The notes beneath the pieces were generated by a model that made no database searches, was not told where the DNA came from, and saw only the letters and a program-made list of their open reading frames with translations. This document shows positions 7,121 to 14,453 of a stretch of DNA of 62,347 bases, in pieces. Origin of the DNA: an uncultured Acidimicrobiaceae bacterium. Lineage in GTDB: Bacteria > Actinomycetota > Acidimicrobiia > Spongiisociales > UBA5794. The stretch spans positions 1 to 62,347 of the forward strand of contig CAMYKI010000018.1 of the NCBI GenBank assembly GCA_947258985.1, written 5' to 3'. The number at the start of each line of letters is the position of its first letter. Within the stretch, counting starts at the first letter, position 1. A program made the position numbers and the translations under genes.

Positions 7121-8119
7121 ATGACCGTCATCGCAATGCACGCGCCAGACGGATTCCTCGAGGCAGGCACCGCAGTTGTCACCGGCCTCATCAGCCTCGT
7201 AGTGATCGGGGTGGCCCTGCGTCAGTCGAGAGAGCAGCTCAAGGATAAGGCGATTCCGCTTGCGGGCATCACGGCGGCATTCATCTTCGCCGCGCAGATG
7301 TTCAACTTCCCGGTCGCTGCCGGTACCACGGGACACCTCCTGGGCGGGGCACTGGCCGCCATACTCCTCGGTCCGTCGGTCGGCGCCATCATCGTTACGA
7401 TTGTCGTCGTCGTCCAGGCCCTCGCCTTCGCCGATGGTGGCTTGACGGCGCTCGGTTACAACATCCTGAACATGGCGATCGTCCCTGCCTACGGTGGGTA
7501 CGCTGTCTTCCGGCTCATCCGTCGGATGTTCCCGTCGACGGCCGGCGGCGTGGTCGGCGCAACCGGCATAGCGGCGTGGGCCTCGGTCGTGATGGCAGCC
7601 GTGGCGTTCTCTATCCAATGGCTCTTCGGGGCGTCGGCGCCGGTTGCGTTCGACACGGTCTTTGGGGCGATGGTCGGGGTCCATGCGCTCATCGGCATCG
7701 GTGAGGGCATCATCAGTGCGCTCGCCGTGGGTGCCGTGCTCGCCTCTCGTTCCGATCTTGTCTACGGGGCCCAGGACCTCGACACGGCCCAACTCGCGGA
7801 GTCCAAGGTTGGAACGAGGACCTTCGTGATCGGTGGCATGCTCGTGGCCCTGGTGTTCGCCGCCGTGGTGAGCCAGTTCGCCGTCGGCAACCCCGACGGA
7901 CTGGAGAAGGTGGCCGAGGACAGGGGCTTCATCGATTCCGCCGAGGAGCACTCCCTCGGTGACTTCATCTTCGCCGACTACGCCACGGACGGGATTTCGA
8001 ACGAGGCGCTCAGCCTCGGCGTCGCCGGCATCGTCGGAACGGTCGTCACCCTGCTCGTGGCATACGGGCTGTTTATGGGGGTGCGTGAGACCCGCACACG
8101 CGACCCCGCATCGGTCTGA
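7121..8119 (+). CDS. cbiM: Cobalt ECF transporter substrate-binding protein, CbiM-CbiN type
   Basis: This 332-residue membrane protein is the substrate-capture component of a cobalt (possibly nickel) energy-coupling-factor transporter. The N-terminus carries MHAPDGFL, the metal-binding signature in CbiM. About seven hydrophobic segments fill residues 15-215, and the C-terminal part (~240-325) has NPDGLEKVAEDRGF, the PDGLE signature of CbiN, with a flanking helix. It is therefore a CbiM-CbiN fusion. The start is ambiguous. The promoter geometry favours ATG 7121 (MTVIA before MHAPDG), but known CbiM proteins coordinate metal through Met1/His2, which favours ATG 7136. cbiQ follows 4 bp downstream and cbiO overlaps cbiQ. 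Confidence 0.92.
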   Translation: MTVIAMHAPDGFLEAGTAVVTGLISLVVIGVALRQSREQLKDKAIPLAGITAAFIFAAQMFNFPVAAGTTGHLLGGALAAILLGPSVGAIIVTIVVVVQALAFADGGLTALGYNILNMAIVPAYGGYAVFRLIRRMFPSTAGGVVGATGIAAWASVVMAAVAFSIQWLFGASAPVAFDTVFGAMVGVHALIGIGEGIISALAVGAVLASRSDLVYGAQDLDTAQLAESKVGTRTFVIGGMLVALVFAAVVSQFAVGNPDGLEKVAEDRGFIDSAEEHSLGDFIFADYATDGISNEALSLGVAGIVGTVVTLLVAYGLFMGVRETRTRDPASV

Positions 8120-8123
8120 GCGG

Positions 8124-8888
8124 ATGGGCGCGGGCCACAGCCACGCCCTCTACGTCCACGAGCACAGCGTCGTCCATCGGATGGCGCCCCAGGCCAAACT
8201 GGTCGCCGCTCTGGGCATGGTCGTGTCGATCGCCATCACCCCGAGGGAGGCCGTGTGGGCCTTCGGATTCTACGCCGCCGTCATCGCCGGGCTAACCGGG
8301 GTATCCCGCATCCGGCCCGGGTTCCTCGCCGTGCGACTCCTCGCCGTCGCCCCGTTCGTCCTGTTTGCCCTGTTCATCCCGTTCATCGCGACCGGCGAGA
8401 CGACCGAGGTCCTGGGGATCACGGTGTCCGTCGACGGCCTGTGGGGAACCTGGAACATCCTCGCCAAGGCCTTGCTCGGGGCGAGTGTGAGCATCCTGCT
8501 CACCGCCACGACCGAGATACCCGACATCATCCGGGGGCTGTCGATCCTCCGCGTGCCTGCGCTGTTCATCTCCATCACCACGTTCATGATCCGCTATCTC
8601 GAGTTGATCGCCGATGAGTTGGGGCGGATGCGTGTGGCGATGACCGCACGAGGCTACGACCCAAGGTGGATCTCCCAGGCGCGGCCGATCGCCTCGTCGG
8701 CAGGTGCGCTCTTCGTACGGTCCTACGAGCGTGGGGAGCGGGTCCACGCCGCCATGCTCGCCCGTGGCTTCACCGGGGAGATGCCGATGCCGAGCACCGA
8801 GGCTATCGATCGATCCCAGTGTGCCGGGGTCCTGATGCTCGTGGTGCTCTTCGCCGGCACGGCGATCGTCGCTCTGGTCGCCACATGA
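8124..8888 (+). CDS. cbiQ: Cobalt ECF transporter T component
   Basis: This 254-residue transmembrane coupling protein of the ECF transporter has about five to six membrane helices and the two cytoplasmic Ala-Arg-Gly coupling motifs that contact the ATPase: MTARGYDP near residue 173 and MLARGFTGEMP near 211. The start is the ATG at 8124, four bases after the CbiM stop. It ends in an ATGA overlap with cbiO, so translation of the two is probably coupled. Confidence 0.92.
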   Translation: MGAGHSHALYVHEHSVVHRMAPQAKLVAALGMVVSIAITPREAVWAFGFYAAVIAGLTGVSRIRPGFLAVRLLAVAPFVLFALFIPFIATGETTEVLGITVSVDGLWGTWNILAKALLGASVSILLTATTEIPDIIRGLSILRVPALFISITTFMIRYLELIADELGRMRVAMTARGYDPRWISQARPIASSAGALFVRSYERGERVHAAMLARGFTGEMPMPSTEAIDRSQCAGVLMLVVLFAGTAIVALVAT

Positions 8889-9634
8889 GCGGCGTCATCG
8901 ACATCCGCGGCGTCGAGTACAGCTACCCGGACGGCCGGAAGGTGCTCAACGGGGTTGATCTTGCGATCGCAGCCGGGGAGCGGGTTGCCATCCTCGGCCC
9001 GAATGGTGGAGGGAAAACCACCCTCGCGCTCCATCTCAACGGGATCCTCCAACCACACGCCGGGACCATCACGGTATCCGGTGTCCCCGTAGCGGAAGAG
9101 CACTACCGCGAGGTGCGCCGGATGGTGGGCCTTGTCTTCCAGGACACGAACGATCAGCTCTTCATGCCCACCGTGCGAGAGGATGTGGCCTTCGGCCCGA
9201 TGAACCTCGGATTGACGGATGAGGCGCTGGACCAACGAGTCGATGCGGCGCTCGAGGTGGTCTCCGGGGCTGAGTTCGCCGATCGCCCTCCCCACCATCT
9301 CAGCGGCGGCGAGAGGCGTCGGGCGGCTCTGGCCACCGTCTTATCGATGGAGCCCGAGGTGCTTGTGCTCGATGAGCCGACCTCGGGCCTCGACCTCGCC
9401 GCGCGGCGCGAGCTGATCTTGACTCTCGCCGACTTGCCGATGACGCAGCTCGTCATCACCCACGACCTGCCGCTCGCTCTCGAGCTCTGCCCCCGATCCG
9501 TGATCATGAACGGGGGCCGGCTCGTCGCGGACGTAACCACCGGTGACCTCCTCGAGGATCTGGACCTGCTCGCCGAGAACCGCCTCGAACTTCCGTACGG
9601 ATTCGATCGATCTACCGATCACCCCGGGCTCTGA
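8885..9634 (+). CDS. cbiO: Cobalt ECF transporter ATPase
   Basis: This 249-residue ABC ATPase energises the cobalt transporter. Walker A is GPNGGGKTT at residues 38-46. Then come a Q-loop in LVFQDTNDQLF, the signature LSGGERRRAALA, Walker B VLVLDEPTSGLD and the switch His in VITHDLPLAL. The start overlaps the cbiQ stop by four bases (ATGA). A single ATPase gene implies a homodimer. The C-terminus is followed directly by a small hairpin. Confidence 0.93.
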   Translation: MSGVIDIRGVEYSYPDGRKVLNGVDLAIAAGERVAILGPNGGGKTTLALHLNGILQPHAGTITVSGVPVAEEHYREVRRMVGLVFQDTNDQLFMPTVREDVAFGPMNLGLTDEALDQRVDAALEVVSGAEFADRPPHHLSGGERRRAALATVLSMEPEVLVLDEPTSGLDLAARRELILTLADLPMTQLVITHDLPLALELCPRSVIMNGGRLVADVTTGDLLEDLDLLAENRLELPYGFDRSTDHPGL

Positions 9635-9647
9635 TCCTCCGAGGATC
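9633..9647. terminator. Small hairpin after cbiO
   Basis: GATCCT-CCG-AGGATC forms a 6-bp stem starting inside the cbiO stop codon. It lacks a T-run, so it is a weak terminator candidate between convergent genes. Confidence 0.3.
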
Positions 9648-9737
9648 AACCAATCGTCCCCGACGCCCCGTCCGTTCTCGAACTGGACGGGGATCACGTG
9701 GCCGCCGACCGCATCGAAGCGCTTTCTCAGGCCGCCC

Positions 9738-11027
9738 TCATCTCCTCTGTCGTTCGTGTTGAGCGGTGACCCGGTGAATGCGGGCATTCCCTTCCGGGCT
9801 GACTTGGATCATCAAGTCTTCGAGTTTGGCGAACCTCCCGAAGATCGCATCGCGCACCGCCTCGGCCACGTTGTGTCCTTCAACGACCGACATCGTCTCG
9901 GCCACTTCGACGATCAGGGATGCGTGCATTCGGTGGCCGATCCATCTGAGCCTGACCTCGGATACGTCCAGGACTCCGGTTGTCTGACGCGCGATTGACT
10001 CGACCTCAGCCGTCATCTCGGGGTCGACCCCATCCATGAGCCGTCGCATGACCTGCCTGGCAGCGTCCCTGAGAACGAAGAGTATGGCCACGGTGATTAC
10101 CAGGCCGATGATGGGATCGGCCGTAGGGAACCCGGCCGCCACACCGATCGCGCCCAAGACGACAGCTAGTGAGGTGAGCCCGTCGATCCTGGCATGCTGG
10201 CCGTCAGCAATCAGTGCTGCCGATCCAATCTGGCGCCCGACGCGAATGCGGTAGATGGCCACGACCTCGTTCCCGATGAACCCGATGATCCCGGCAGCCG
10301 CAACGAGCCCGAGGTTCTTGACATCCCGAGGTTCGATCAGGCGATCCACCGACTCCCAGCCCGCCAGAATCGCCGAGAGGGCAATCACCGTGAGTATGAA
10401 CAAACCGGAGAGGTCTTCCGCCCGTCGGAAGCCAAAGGTGTAGGTACTCGTTGCTGCTCGCCGGCCGAGGATGAACGCAATCCAGAGAGGGATCGATGTG
10501 AGAGCATCAGAGAAGTTGTGGATCGTGTCGGCCAGGAGGGCGACTGACCCCGTTACGACAACGATGATCAGCTGAAGAAGAGCTGTCGTCATCAGGCCGG
10601 CCAGAGAGATCTTCACTGCGCGGATTCCTCTCGCTGAGGATTCGAGAGCCGAGTCGATCGAGTCTGCCGAGTCGTGCGAGTGGGGGTGGTAGACGTGCTT
10701 CAGCCTCGCCCAGAGACTGGTGCCGTGCGTGTGACCGTGGTCATCATGGGAGTGATCGCGGTCGTCGTGCTGGTGGTCGCGCAAGCGATCGTCGCCTGAC
10801 TCAGTGTGTTGGTCATGGGCAGTTGCGTTATGCAATTGGCCACCGGAAACCCGTGAGTCCTGCTTGGTCGCGCCACCTTCCTTCCGAGTCGTCAGCCTCA
10901 CGCCGATAGCGCCCAGTGCTGCCAAGCCGCCAATGACTGCAAGACTGATCAGGGCGGACGCGACAGAGTCGTTCTCTGCTGCTCCATGAGCTATAACCGC
11001 CGCCAAGGCGAATGCGGTAGTTGTCAT
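9738..11027 (-). CDS. Cation diffusion facilitator with His-rich N-terminal loop
   Basis: This 429-residue metal/proton antiporter exports divalent cations (Zn, Co, Ni or Cd type). An N-terminal helix pair (~1-45) is followed by a cytoplasmic or periplasmic stretch with many His and Asp (HDQHTES through HDDHGHTHG, ~75-125), then the CDF core with six helices. Metal-site residues of the family are visible in LLADTIHNFSDAL and ALIADGQHARIDGL. The C-terminal cytoplasmic domain spans ~340-429. The start was placed at 11027, where AGGATGG precedes it; upstream in-frame residues look unstructured. Together with CbiMQO and the Fur-family gene it suggests control of cobalt or a similar metal in both directions. 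Confidence 0.9.
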   Translation of the reverse strand: MTTTAFALAAVIAHGAAENDSVASALISLAVIGGLAALGAIGVRLTTRKEGGATKQDSRVSGGQLHNATAHDQHTESGDDRLRDHQHDDRDHSHDDHGHTHGTSLWARLKHVYHPHSHDSADSIDSALESSARGIRAVKISLAGLMTTALLQLIIVVVTGSVALLADTIHNFSDALTSIPLWIAFILGRRAATSTYTFGFRRAEDLSGLFILTVIALSAILAGWESVDRLIEPRDVKNLGLVAAAGIIGFIGNEVVAIYRIRVGRQIGSAALIADGQHARIDGLTSLAVVLGAIGVAAGFPTADPIIGLVITVAILFVLRDAARQVMRRLMDGVDPEMTAEVESIARQTTGVLDVSEVRLRWIGHRMHASLIVEVAETMSVVEGHNVAEAVRDAIFGRFAKLEDLMIQVSPEGNARIHRVTAQHERQRR

Positions 11028-11195
11028 GTCGCCATCCTGGCGGGCATAGCTTGCATTTCGGTCCCCGAAGAGTACCCGCCCCGTTGCGACAGCGACAGTC
11101 CTCTTGCGGCGATCGGCACGCAGCAGCATCATGCTCACACAAGCCACGCCCAATCCTTCCCATCGTCGCATGCGCATGCAACTGGACGGTTGGGA

Positions 11196-11665
11196 ATGAG
11201 AGACCAGGCCGCCGCGTATCTGAAGACCGGCGAGGAGGGGACGATGCGGGACGCCCTCGATGTAGTCGACCAGGAGATCAGAATCCTAGAGGCCGGAATA
11301 GCATCAGGCCTTGCCGATGCCCTTCGGGCCGGGCTCGGGACAGACCCGAAACTGATGCGCCGGGCTGTTGAGGAACTGGAGAAGGAACTAAACGGTAAGC
11401 TCGAATACCGGGGCCGGCTCTCAGCCAGACTCGATCAGTCAACTGCTGAAGTCGACCGTCTCCAACGTCTGTCGCAACTGTGAGAACGTATCAAGGCATG
11501 GGGCCCGAGGAACGTGTGCAGATCCTCGAACTGCTCGACCTACAGGTAACTGTCCTGGAGTCCGGGTCGAGGACGAAGGCCCCCAAGGTGCGAATCACGG
11601 GACACGTTACTGACGAATTCGAACTCGGTATTGGCAAGGTTGAGCGCGGGGAGTCTCGCCCCTAG
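11196..11665 (+). pseudogene. C-terminal remnant of a serine site-specific recombinase
   Basis: Two consecutive frames together read like the coiled-coil and C-terminal end of a large serine recombinase. 11196-11483 gives a helical segment (RDALDVVDQEI through LSARLDQSTAEVDRLQRL). A frame shift at a GTGA overlap leads to 11480-11665 with MGPEERVQILELLDLQVTVLE, the usual closing motif, ending SRP. The catalytic N-terminal domain and the recombinase DNA-binding domain are absent, so the gene is dead. Its stop codon lies inside the 47-bp repeat. The pair could instead be two coupled small genes, but the motif order argues for a broken single gene. Confidence 0.6.
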
Positions 11666-11702
11666 AGACCACGCATCGAACCAACTACCGCGCCTCAGCA
11701 CC
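11656..11702 (+). repeat. 47-bp direct repeat, right copy
   Basis: This copy is identical to 4459-4505. It begins in the last codons of the recombinase remnant and runs beyond its stop. The position next to a recombinase end makes it a candidate attachment-site duplication. Confidence 0.9.
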
Positions 11703-11754
11703 TCTTATCCCGCCATCGCAGTTCGAGGAGCAACGCCCATTCGGTCTGCCGGAG

Positions 11755-13197
11755 CTACGAAACCGCCATGTCCTCGGCAACTGCCACCAGGGTGCTCACG
11801 GAGAAACCGGTGCCTCCCTTGGAGATGTAGCCATCATCGCTCTCGGCGCGGGCCGGCCCGGCGATGTCAATGTGTGCCCACGGATATTCATTGGTGAACT
11901 CGGCGAGGAAGAGTGCGGCGGTTATGGCCCCGCCGTAGCGATCGCCGATGTTCTTGATGTCGGCAATCGGAGAGTCGAGCTTCGAGCGGTAGTCCTTCTC
12001 GAAGGGCATCCTCCAGACCTTCTCCCCGGCGCGTCTGGCCGCGCCCTCGACCAAGGCAGCCGCCTCGTCGTCATAGCCGAACAGGCCGGCAACCTTTTTG
12101 CCGAGCGCCACCATGCAAGCGCCGGTGAGAGTTGCGACGTCGATGACGAGATCCGGTTCGTCCTCTACGGCGAGGGCAAGCCCGTCGGCGAGCACGAGTC
12201 GGCCCTCGGCGTCGGTGTTCAGCACCTCGACGGTCTTGCCGTTGCGCGCCGTGAAGATGTCGCCGGGGCGTTGGGCGGCACCCCCGGTCATGTTCTCCGT
12301 CAAGGGGGCGATTGCGGTGACATTGACGGGTATCCCGAGCTGCGCGATCGCCTGGACTGCTCCAAAGACTGCTGCAGCTCCGGACATGTCGGTCTTCATC
12401 GTCTCCATGCCGGCTGCCGGCTTGATGGAGAGGCCACCCGAATCGAACACGATGCCTTTGCCAACAAGAGCGAGTGACTTCTCCGCGCCATCGGGCCGGT
12501 ACTTCAGCACGACCATGCGTGGCGGGTTGGTCGCTCCGAGGGATACCGCCAGCAGACCGCCGAAGCCCTCCGCCTCGATCTCGTCCTCGTCGTAGATCGT
12601 GATTTCGATCCCGGTCTCTTCTGCTATCCCGGTGGCAATCCCGGCAAGTACCTCGGGCTTCTTGCCGCCGGCCGGTTCATTGATGAGATCGCGCGCCAGA
12701 GCGACTCCGGCCGCAACCTTGCGCCCGTGGTCGATGTCGGTGTCGTCGACGTCGCCAATCAGAAGCAGTTCGGTCGTCTCCGTCGGCTTCGGCTTGGACA
12801 GGTACTTGTCGAAGGTGTATTGCCCCAGAAGGAAGCCATAGACGACGGCCTCGGACGCACCGTAGATATCCACCCGGTTGAGGGTCGTGGCCACCTTCTC
12901 GTATCGCATGGCCGCCCGGCCGGCGATACCCGCCGCCTTGCGCAACGTATCGACGTCGGCGTCGTCACCAAGCCCAACGAAGAGCACCCGGCCGTATGCC
13001 CCTTTGCCGGGCACGGCTGCGGTCTGACCGACCTTGCCACTGAAGTCGAGGCCATCGAGGTACTCGTCGAGCCACTCACCCAACTCAGAGGCAACCTCGG
13101 CGGCACCCGGACCCCAGGAGCGCTCGGCGTACACGGGCAGTATCAGCAGATCCCCGCTGGTTCCATCCAGGCTGGCGGCGGCGGCGATGTTCGTCAC
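11755..13197 (-). CDS. pepA: Leucyl aminopeptidase, M17 family
   Basis: This 480-residue cytoplasmic aminopeptidase removes N-terminal residues from peptides using two divalent metal ions. The N-terminal macro-like domain spans ~1-150. The catalytic domain shows VGKGIVFDSGGLSIKP (Lys and Asp ligands), METMKTDMSGAAAV and the M17 signature NTDAEGRLVLADGL. The chosen GTG start at 13197 overlaps the preceding gene's stop (GTGA) and has GAGGAG 8 nt upstream. An ATG at 13230 would overlap the upstream gene by 37 bases. It is translationally coupled to the adenosyltransferase gene, an association with no obvious metabolic logic. Confidence 0.93.
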   Translation of the reverse strand: MTNIAAAASLDGTSGDLLILPVYAERSWGPGAAEVASELGEWLDEYLDGLDFSGKVGQTAAVPGKGAYGRVLFVGLGDDADVDTLRKAAGIAGRAAMRYEKVATTLNRVDIYGASEAVVYGFLLGQYTFDKYLSKPKPTETTELLLIGDVDDTDIDHGRKVAAGVALARDLINEPAGGKKPEVLAGIATGIAEETGIEITIYDEDEIEAEGFGGLLAVSLGATNPPRMVVLKYRPDGAEKSLALVGKGIVFDSGGLSIKPAAGMETMKTDMSGAAAVFGAVQAIAQLGIPVNVTAIAPLTENMTGGAAQRPGDIFTARNGKTVEVLNTDAEGRLVLADGLALAVEDEPDLVIDVATLTGACMVALGKKVAGLFGYDDEAAALVEGAARRAGEKVWRMPFEKDYRSKLDSPIADIKNIGDRYGGAITAALFLAEFTNEYPWAHIDIAGPARAESDDGYISKGGTGFSVSTLVAVAEDMAVS

Positions 13198-13754
13198 TTT
13201 GGAGTCTCCTCGGGCTTGCTTGGTGTCCACGACTCCTCCGCTGCTCTGGCGAGCATGAAGAGGTAGTCGGCGAGTCTGTTCAGAAAGGGAATGACGCGGC
13301 TGTTCTCGAAGCCACCGCTCCGGGCGTGGGTCACTGCCATCCGCTCGGCGCGGCGCACCGTCGCCCGGGCTAGGTCCAAGCAGGCTCCAAGACGGTTGCT
13401 CCCGGGGACAAGAAATTCGGTGGGCATTCCGCTCTTGCGGACAACCTCGTCGATGGCAGCTTCGAGTTGGAGGACCATGTCGGAGGTGACCCGACTCTCT
13501 CCGTCCGTCAGCTTCCCGTGATTCGCGGGGGCAGTGGCCAGTTCGGCGGCCACAACGAAGAGGTTGCGCTGCAGACGCAGCAGCTCATCGTTCAGGGGGT
13601 CCCCAGCGGGAACTTCCGCCCGCGCCATGCCGATAGCGGCCACCGCCTCATCGACATCGCCGTAGGCAGCCGGGCCGGTGTCGTCCTTGGGGACACGGCC
13701 ACCAAAGAAGAGTCCCGTGGTGCCGTCGTCTCCTTTGCGGGTGTAAATCTTCAC
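13194..13754 (-). CDS. Cob(I)yrinic acid a,c-diamide / cob(I)alamin adenosyltransferase, PduO type
   Basis: This 186-residue enzyme transfers the adenosyl group of ATP to cob(I)alamin to make coenzyme B12. The family motifs are all present: IYTRKGDDGTTGLFFGGRVPKDD at the N-terminus (ATP site), DVDEAVAAIG, the central PGSNRLGACLDLARATVRRAER, and SRVIPFLNRLADYLFMLAR at the C-terminus. The start is a GTG at 13754 with TAGGAT 6 nt upstream. That box overlaps the stop of the preceding membrane-protein gene, so the gene may have its own leaderless promoter. Its product would feed the B12-dependent mutase at 25-26.6 kb. Confidence 0.93.
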   Translation of the reverse strand: MKIYTRKGDDGTTGLFFGGRVPKDDTGPAAYGDVDEAVAAIGMARAEVPAGDPLNDELLRLQRNLFVVAAELATAPANHGKLTDGESRVTSDMVLQLEAAIDEVVRKSGMPTEFLVPGSNRLGACLDLARATVRRAERMAVTHARSGGFENSRVIPFLNRLADYLFMLARAAEESWTPSKPEETPK

Positions 13755-13760
13755 TCGCCG

Positions 13761-13766
13761 ATCCTA
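13761..13766 (-). promoter_or_regulatory. -10 box for the adenosyltransferase gene
   Basis: On the minus strand TAGGAT lies 6 nt before the GTG at 13754. Its TAG is at the same time the stop codon of the upstream membrane protein. Confidence 0.45.
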
Positions 13767-14429
13767 CAGACCTGCAACCAACATTCTGCCAACCACGACA
13801 ACACCAAAGGTGGTCAACACTCCGAGGTAGGACAGACCCGTCGCCGCCATGACGCCGGAGTAACCGCGCTCTTTCAACGCGAACCAGACAGCTGCCACGA
13901 GCAGCCCGGTCATCACGGTCAGGGCAATCATCGCTGCGATCAGGACGGTGTCGTCAGAACCAAATGCTCCGTACGCCGCTACGACGGCGACATCGAGGAC
14001 GAGACCCGCAGCCGCAACTAGGTCGAGCCGCTTGAGGGCCCATCGGGGCAGCTGCGGGTCAATGAGAAACCAGTGCCCCAACATCATCTCGCTGGTCATC
14101 CCGCCGAGAAGAACAGTGCCTGAGACGGCGGCAACGACTCCCCCGTCACCGGATGCAACCGCGAGGAAGCTCACGCCGGCCACAGCGAACAAGACGGGCG
14201 CCAGGCGACCCTTGCGAGCGAACACGCCTGCGAGAAGGGCGGCTGCCACCCCAACCACACCCAGCGCCGATCCGGCCGCTGCCGCCGCTGCCGCCCCGAC
14301 TAGCGTGACCACGGCCGCGACCAACCAGCTGTATCCGGGACCGACGATTGTCCAGCGCGCGACCAAAGCAGCACCCCCGGCCATACCGGCGCTCCACATG
14401 GCCAGGATGAGCCCCGGGGTGACTTCCAT
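13764..14429 (-). CDS. Polytopic membrane protein of unknown function
   Basis: This 221-residue, very hydrophobic protein has six or seven predicted membrane segments and only short loops. The one distinctive loop is MMLGHWFLIDPQLPRWALKRLD near residues 115-136. Its HW and conserved-looking prolines suggest a functional, perhaps cofactor-binding, site in a family I cannot name with certainty. Gly/Ala/Val content is extreme. It sits 24 bp beyond the transketolase gene end and directly before the adenosyltransferase, all on the minus strand. There is no evidence that it is a cobalamin transporter. Confidence 0.7.
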   Translation of the reverse strand: MEVTPGLILAMWSAGMAGGAALVARWTIVGPGYSWLVAAVVTLVGAAAAAAAGSALGVVGVAAALLAGVFARKGRLAPVLFAVAGVSFLAVASGDGGVVAAVSGTVLLGGMTSEMMLGHWFLIDPQLPRWALKRLDLVAAAGLVLDVAVVAAYGAFGSDDTVLIAAMIALTVMTGLLVAAVWFALKERGYSGVMAATGLSYLGVLTTFGVVVVGRMLVAGL

Positions 14430-14453
14430 TCGGGCAGTCCAATCCGGGTCGGC

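Noticed and set aside
7079..7951. 290-residue Asp/Arg/Glu-rich frame antisense to cbiM
   Set aside because: Shadow of a strongly hydrophobic membrane protein; highly charged low-complexity product.
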